From: Cryptomeria japonica
Taxonomy: Eukaryota; Streptophyta; Pinopsida; Cupressales; Cupressaceae
DNA: 64,000 bases
Reading direction: 5' to 3'
NCBI RefSeq assembly: GCF_030272615.1
Contig: NC_081414.1
Coordinates: 817,418,396 to 817,482,395, forward strand
The notes under the pieces were generated by a model. That model was not told the origin of the DNA and searched no databases. It saw only the letters and a list, made by a program, of their open reading frames with translations. This document shows positions 58,601 to 64,000 of this stretch, in pieces. Positions within the stretch are counted from its first letter, which is position 1; the number at the start of each line of letters is the position of its first letter. A program made the position numbers and the translations under genes.

Positions 58601-60754
58601 TTCCATACTGTCTTTATTATATTCTTTCCAATATGCATACTATCAAACAAATGAACAATTTGTAATTGCTCGTAGTAGGGCAACCTACTAAATTGTCGAG
58701 GATAACTTTTTAGTCCCTTAGGAAGGCGGTCATTTATGCCTTCATGACCTTCATGATCATCAATCACATCATTAGTAAACAAAACAAAATAGAAAAGATG
58801 TTTTATGACAAACCAATAGATGGAATGGCATTACCTTGATGATTAATTCTATTATATTCCAACTTCCACAGGTGAGGTGTCATTCTTCGTGGCTTTGATG
58901 TATTCTCTTCTTTCCCATTGAAAAGATGTTTTTCAGTATTTCAATACTTATGATTTTTGTGGAGAAAGTTCCTATACTCATCAAACACCTGCTTTCCTAA
59001 ACTTTTTGAATGATGAGATTTCATCTTTGGACCACAAACAGGACATGCAAATTTTCCCTTTGTTTGAAGACCTACAAGATAATGTATAATTTGATTAAAT
59101 ATGATAATTTTTTGAATTATAATGTTCATGCACAACTTAAACACTATAACATACCATAAAAATATGTTAGCCCCGGGGCATCGTGTATTGTCCATAGAAG
59201 CATCGCATGGAATTGAAATTGTCTTTGTCCTATTGGTCTAGAGACATCATACATAGTGACACCATTCCATAACTCTAGCAACTTGTTGATTAGAGGCTCG
59301 ATATATACATTCATATCTTTAACTTAGTACTTACCTAATCGAATGAACAAAAACATTACATAATTATTATGACCATTTTATTGCAATATTTATAATTAAA
59401 TTTAGATGACTATATTTAAATGATAAAATACCTCGAACAATCATTGCCAACATTATGTGCTCCCTCTTTATCAACATCCATGGAGGAATGTTATTGTTGA
59501 TAACAAAAATAGGCCACACTGAGTAAACAGATCTCATCTCTCCAAATGGATTGACACCGTCCACTACCAATGAAAGCCTGAGATTACGAGGTTCTTCTTT
59601 AAAGTGTGGCCACTTTTCCTCTATGTCCATAAATGTTGAACCATCCATAGGCATTCGAATAATGTCATCTTGACTTCTATTGCATGCATGGTAATCCATA
59701 AATTGTGCCAAGCTAGTGCACTTGATTAATCGTTTCATACATGGAATAATTGGAATATCGTGAAGAACTTTGTGAGGAACCCTTTTTGTTATTTGATCTG
59801 TTCGATATCTACTAATATGACATTTAGGGTATTCAGTTTGAAATTCATGTTGTTTGTGATATATAATATGATCATTGGGACAAGCATCTATTGCTTGATA
59901 CTCCATTCTAATATCTTTCATAATGACAAATAATTCTCGGTATGAGCGAGGTAGAATATTTGATGGTGGTAACAAAAACTCACCTATCAATCTACAACAA
60001 AAAAATATAATTTGTTATAATAAAGAATATTAATGGTACAACATGATTCATAGTTTATTATGACATATATGACATACCTTAACATACATGACATTGTTAT
60101 GTTGGATAGACCATTCATAACCTTCAAGTTCACCAACAACAATACAATGGAGAGAAGAGTTGCCTGCGAGCCTTCGTAAAGGGCCTCAGATGCCTTCTCA
60201 AGTAGAGGGACATCATGAACAACATCAAGGTCATTCTCATCATCATGATCAATTGCGCAAGTACTAAATGAGTCATGGATCAATGTATTTGTACCATCAT
60301 CTTCAATTGTGTTTTTTGGCTCATGATCATCATCTTCCATGGGATCATTATCTTCAGCTTTGATATTCACACCTCCATGTTCGTCCACTTCAAAAACCAT
60401 ATTCTCAGGGTTGTGTTGATCCATACCATGTGCTCCGGGGTGCTCGACCTATATAAAATTGATAAACATAAATAAACCATGATCATGATCTCATCATCAC
60501 GTGATTTATTATGTATATAAATTGTCAAAATGATATAATGAAAAACTTACCAATGGATGATAATCATGTCCACCTTCAATGTGACCATGCAGCCTATAAT
60601 GTTTCTTCGTTGTTTTGATTAGAAGTCTTCTAGTCTTTAACCCCTTACAAATTTTGCACGGACAATAACATTTTCCATCACCTTTTCTTTTCAAGTTAGA
60701 CCACAATCTAGCAACTGTCTCCTTATTTTGTTGTTCGTTGATATTGTCTGACAT
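55657..60754 (-). pseudogene. TNP2-type (CACTA/En-Spm) transposase gene with introns, disrupted
   Basis: Exons with GT/AG borders can be traced. 60,754-60,551 holds the transposase-associated domain (CYCPCKICK, HYRLHGH). 60,448-60,078 is acidic, then EKASEALYEGS. 59,991-59,432 is the TNP2 core, open throughout: LPRSYRELFVIMKDI, AIDACPNDHIIY, PRNLRLSLVVDGVNPFG, NNIPPWMLIKRE. 59,334-59,155 has NVYIEPLINKLLELWN. 59,071-58,835 has TKGKFACPVCGPK. About 58,790-58,138 has SRLPYYEQLQIVHLFDSMHI. 58,027-57,626 has a DUF4218-like segment, GPIHTRSMWMVERHLKFLKG. Terminal exons near 56,310-56,110, 56,040-55,885 (CYNGHKFRIKKLDD) and 55,818-55,657 follow. Nonsense codons occur near 59,325 and 58,945, with a frameshift near 58,500. 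A solo LTR interrupts the gene. The protein would cut CACTA ends. Confidence 0.86.
56408..57625 (-). mobile_element. Solo LTR of a gypsy element inside the TNP2 gene
   Basis: This 1,218-bp sequence has TGT...ACA ends and perfect 5-bp target duplications CTCAC (56,403-56,407 and 57,626-57,630). Its right end, GGATGCTACA, matches the end of the Tat-like LTRs. It also has similar GC-rich palindromic units at about 57,387-57,453 (ACCAGGGTGCTGGGCACCAT). No internal sequence remains, so LTR-LTR recombination removed the element. The orientation is inferred from that end similarity. Confidence 0.85.
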
Positions 60755-61133
60755 GGTCTTTCTTCACAGGCAAGAAAATAGAAATTATCATCATTGAAAA
60801 AAGCATCTTATTGAATTTAGATTTCTAGTTTGCTTATGGTACATCATACAACATGGAAAACAAGAAATACTCAATAAATAACAGGATTCATTGATCTAGT
60901 ATTATCATAATCTACACTTGGCCTTCAATATTTTCTCCTCCTAACACTGTTTATCCATTACCTGTCAAGTACAGAACTCTAAAAACCGTGGCTATTAAAA
61001 TACATAAGACAACATTGTAGCATCTTATAATCATCTATTATAAAACCAAAGCACTTGGGAGTGATTCTTTTGTTTGTAACAATCCAGGAAAACGGTGTCT
61101 ACTGGAGCCTTGAATAACTGACTAGAAAGATTT
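60755..61133. other. Intergenic sequence between TNP2 and CWC22 pseudogenes
   Basis: No gene is seen. The right part (about 61,040-61,133) may be CWC22 3' UTR carried with the retrocopy. I saw no CACTA terminal repeat and no clear poly(A) tract. Confidence 0.4.
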
Positions 61134-62012
61134 TTAATTCCTTTTCTTTTTCCTTCTAATTTTTTCACTGTCACTTCCATCCTCCAAGTCAGACGCCCTT
61201 GCCCTTTTCTTTCTTCTTGTTTTTTCATACTCTTTGTCATTCTTTGAATTATTTTTCTTTCTTGGTGACTCCTTACTGCTCTCACTGTCAGTTTCACTCT
61301 GAGAATCTAAGTCTGATGTATCAGAATCTGACGAACCTAATGAACTAGAAGAATCATCATTAGAGGTAGATTCATCTGACTCAGGAATAGACTTTTGCTG
61401 CTGCATTAGAAGCCTTGGCATATTCTTCAAATACTCACGTAAACTCTCAGTGATACCACCAAGACCAATAGAAGTAAAGAAATTGATAGCAAACCATAAA
61501 TTTTTGGGATTGTCCTTTGGAGAAATTGAATCAAAAGACTCTTGCATTGTTGGATCATTCAACCTTTCATTAAGCAACATAATACCAAGCTGCTCTACCA
61601 GCTCTTGCAAGAGAATCTTTATAAAAATATGGGAAGAGGAAGTAGTATCTTCCTCTATCAGACATATATAAGTAAGATAATGCCATGGAAGAGAATTTGT
61701 ACTAAGTGGGCAAAAAATTTTGCAATATTACACAGTTTATTTGTTTCCAGTCTATGTATCATAGAATACTGTTGTACAAAACACATCAAAAAATTCCTCA
61801 TAAATTTTATTGATCATACAAAATCTTTGCCCAAGACCATAATAACGAAGGTATGTTCTCTCTTGACCAGGTTCAAGCTTGATCTTTAGTAGCTTATGAC
61901 CAGCTTCCTCAAAATCAACACTTGACATGATTGTCAAATAAATTGTACATCTTAAATTGACCAAGTTTGTCTTTGTCTCATCCTATATTCTCAGTGCTTC
62001 CTCACCTTCCTC

Positions 62013-62054
<42 letters not shown>

Positions 62055-62960
62055 TGAATCATCACCTAAATCATTCTCCCCTTCTGCTTCATCTAAAGAA
62101 GCATCTCCAAGGATATCTTTCTTCAGTTTTTCATAGGTTGCCTCGTGCTTTAAGAAATTAGGATCTAGCTTGAAAACATCCAAGCCAACTTCTTGATCAA
62201 GTTCATCTTCTAGGAAAACTTCATGTGTTAATTGATCTGGACGCACAGCTGTATGACCCTTGAACTTAGCTTTGAGAATTGAAAAAGACCTTCAATTAAA
62301 AACTGTACTCATTTATCAATTTCCCCCTCATGGAGAATACCTCTAAATCTTTCAAAAATCCCATAGAGACCTTTGGGTGAAAGGTCTTGCAACAAAGAAC
62401 CACATTCTTTCACGAACCCAACAACAACCTCTACACTGTCATCTGTGGGGTTCTTTAGTAAAAGGGTAAGAAGTTCCAAGGCAATGATCTCATGTGCAAC
62501 TTGTTGATTTAGTAAATGAGCTATGAATTTGGCTACTGCTATCAACATGTGCTTGTCATTGTGTTTGTATGCCCTCTTAAGCTACAAAATAATTCTTCGC
62601 AAAAGCAGATTGCCAACTTCAGGAAATTTTGTATTTACCACAGCAACCAACGCAGCAAAAACATCTTTAAATCTAGGGGATGCCATTTGGGATTTCATAC
62701 AAGATCTATGAAATATCCCATGGATGAGATTCTCTGCAAACAACTCTGGAATGATGTTCTTGATGTTAGATGCATTTACCTTGTTTACTAACCCATTGAT
62801 ACTCTTCCGAAGGGCATCCCATGTCATGTGCTAGTATTCCGCACTACTCTTGTCTTCCACATCTTTCATCATTTGAGCCAGATTAAATGGGGGAATGTAA
62901 ACACCCCCACTTCTTCCAACACCCTTCTCAGCTCCTCTTACAACACCTTCGCCATTCCCA
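61134..62960 (-). pseudogene. CWC22: Intronless CWC22 (spliceosome-associated factor) retrocopy
   Basis: CWC22 is a pre-mRNA splicing factor with MIF4G and MA3 domains that recruits eIF4A3 for exon-junction complex assembly. The minus strand reads GVYIPPFNLAQMMKDVEDK, then TWDALRKSINGLVNKVN and LLKNPTDDSVEVVVGFVKE (MIF4G). An acidic Asp run encoded by a TCA/GAT triplet repeat (62,012-62,053) follows, then [20 protein letters not shown] and FTSIGLGGITESLREYLKN (MA3). The C-terminus is Ser/Asp- and Lys/Arg-rich. Domains follow each other without introns, as in a processed pseudogene. Damage includes stops after DKSSAEY, RRIIL, GEIDK and ALRI, a frameshift near 62,275, a 13-codon loss after EPGQE, and frameshifts at 61,670-61,800. 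Upstream minus-strand sequence to 63,175 (MPPDGFMYRNKNEL) may be its N-terminus; this is unconfirmed. Confidence 0.9.
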
Positions 62961-63179
62961 TTCTAAGATGGAGCAGACACAACACTAGAAGTTTTCACTT
63001 CCACTGCCTCTCTATCTGTCTTGTTTCTAGAAGCCCCTTTACCACTTAATTCATTCTTATTTCTGTACATAAACCCATCAGGAGGCATGAGTTTTTGCAT
63101 ATAAGCTCGCCCAAATATTTTACAGTTATTTTTCATCAAGATTCCCTCAGGAGCTGGCAGATCCTGCTTCCATACTTTA

Positions 63180-63335
63180 ATTTTCTTTTCTCAAAGGACA
63201 ATCCTAAAAATCCATTCATTGCAAACAACTTTTTACACCTTTGTTGGTTGTGGTGGCATCATAGAGAGTTTACATCAATAAATGAAGAACATGCCAATGC
63301 TTTTAATGCAGTAGTAGAAGTCTATCTCTTAGTCA
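63180..63335 (+). pseudogene. Second CWC22 fragment, inverted relative to the first
   Basis: The plus strand reads SKDNPKNPFIANNF and, after a frameshift, nucleotides matching the segment for GGITESLREYLKNMPRLLMQ of the other copy. The stretch AAGAACATGCCAATGCTTTT aligns base by base with the MA3-end region at about 61,400-61,440 on the minus strand. Only this short 3' part is present, and it is more diverged. It was therefore a separate insertion or an inverted partial duplication. Confidence 0.7.
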
Positions 63336-64000
63336 ATATCTCTAGTGAAACCCCCATGATCTTTTGTTGGAGTAGAATTTGTTATATTCTAGAAAGGGTC
63401 TTGTCCTTTGTTGATGGGATATTCATCTACCTCAAAAAATAACTATTCTTTTCTCCAAGAAGAAGTGGAACTAAATGAAGATCTAGCACCATGAAATGAA
63501 TCCTCAAAAGGAATACTATAGTTAGTTTTGGTAGATAATGATTTGGGTCAAATACTAATGTGTCTTTACGAAACATTATGTACTAGCTTAGCATACTCTA
63601 ACAACTTTGGTGCAACATGCTACATCCAATTAAGTCTCCATCGCTATCTCTATTGTGTTTATGGATTGGGATTCAATGTACTCTTTTTATACACAAATTT
63701 TACTTTCAACTGAGGAGGTTTGTATGTACTTACTTGTCTTTCGATTGTATCCCTATTTCAAGAATTTCTTCTATCAACAAATCATTTGTTGTAAGTTGTA
63801 CAAGTGGAAGCTTGGACATGCCTTCCATGCTAGCCTTGTTGATATGTTCAACACCATCTTGTGCAACAAATCTTTAGAACTCCACTATTTCATTGAAGAG
63901 TGAGTAGTAGGGACAATCCAGGACACTTATAGAGGTTTTGCAAGAGAGATAAATAGACCTAAATATTATGGCTTAATAATGATCAATAGGTAAATAGATA
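63336..64000. other. Unassigned sequence at window end
   Basis: No recognised gene. Overlapping short frames at 63,528-63,903 match nothing I know. Confidence 0.35.

Noticed and set aside
61967..62161. Histidine-rich plus-strand frame
   Set aside because: It is the complement of the Asp-run triplet repeat in the CWC22 retrocopy.
63095..63442. 115-codon plus-strand frame as a new gene
   Set aside because: Its middle is a frameshifted CWC22 fragment, and the rest has no recognisable content.

Overview
The window is repeat-rich nuclear DNA from a large-genome seed plant. A gymnosperm is plausible but not proven. The reasons are nested Ty1/copia and Ty3/gypsy LTR retrotransposons, a plant LINE with an RNase H domain, a tRNA-derived SINE, a hAT-type MITE, a TNP2 (CACTA) transposase gene with plant-style introns, and an intronless CWC22 copy. 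I see no intact ordinary host gene. The only long uninterrupted reading frame is a 1,013-residue retrotransposon protein.

Positions 1-31,924 form one huge inverted repeat. The left arm (1-15,381) is the reverse complement of the right arm (16,185-31,924), at roughly 97-98 % identity in the stretches I compared by eye. An 803-bp unique spacer (15,382-16,184) lies between them. The left arm is cut by the window edge, so the palindrome may be longer. From outside to inside each arm holds: a copia LTR; a gypsy LTR end with a primer-binding site; a decayed gypsy gag with polypurine tract and LTR start; a 755-bp hAT-like MITE with 8-bp target duplications; a SINE with 14-17-bp target duplications; an unidentified gene fragment with KKKN repeats; a copia 5' LTR plus gag-protease inserted in that fragment; and the 3' half of a LINE inserted in the copia protease region. 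The LINE reverse transcriptase runs through the spacer and continues only into the right arm. The fold-back therefore happened inside the LINE, after all the nested insertions. This LINE also carries an extra reading frame downstream of RNase H, and its start codon overlaps the ORF2 stop.

From 31,925 to 38,574 lies a degenerate copia element with a 5' LTR, gag-pol and polypurine tract but no 3' LTR. From 39,640 to 50,231 an unidentified coiled-coil coding sequence on the minus strand is split by a complete, young, non-autonomous gypsy element (40,793-49,004, Tat/Ogre-like, 1,687-bp LTRs, GCTGG target duplication). That element encodes the 1,013-residue protein with a protease and a G-patch-like segment but no reverse transcriptase or integrase.

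From 50,333 to 55,656 there is a long-arm foldback element, a separated single copy of its arm, and a stray LTR end, with otherwise unassigned AT-rich DNA. From 55,657 to 60,754 lies a multi-exon TNP2 transposase pseudogene on the minus strand, interrupted by a 1,218-bp solo LTR with CTCAC target duplications. From 61,134 to about 62,960 there is an intronless, mutated copy of the spliceosomal factor CWC22, with a second inverted CWC22 fragment beside it.
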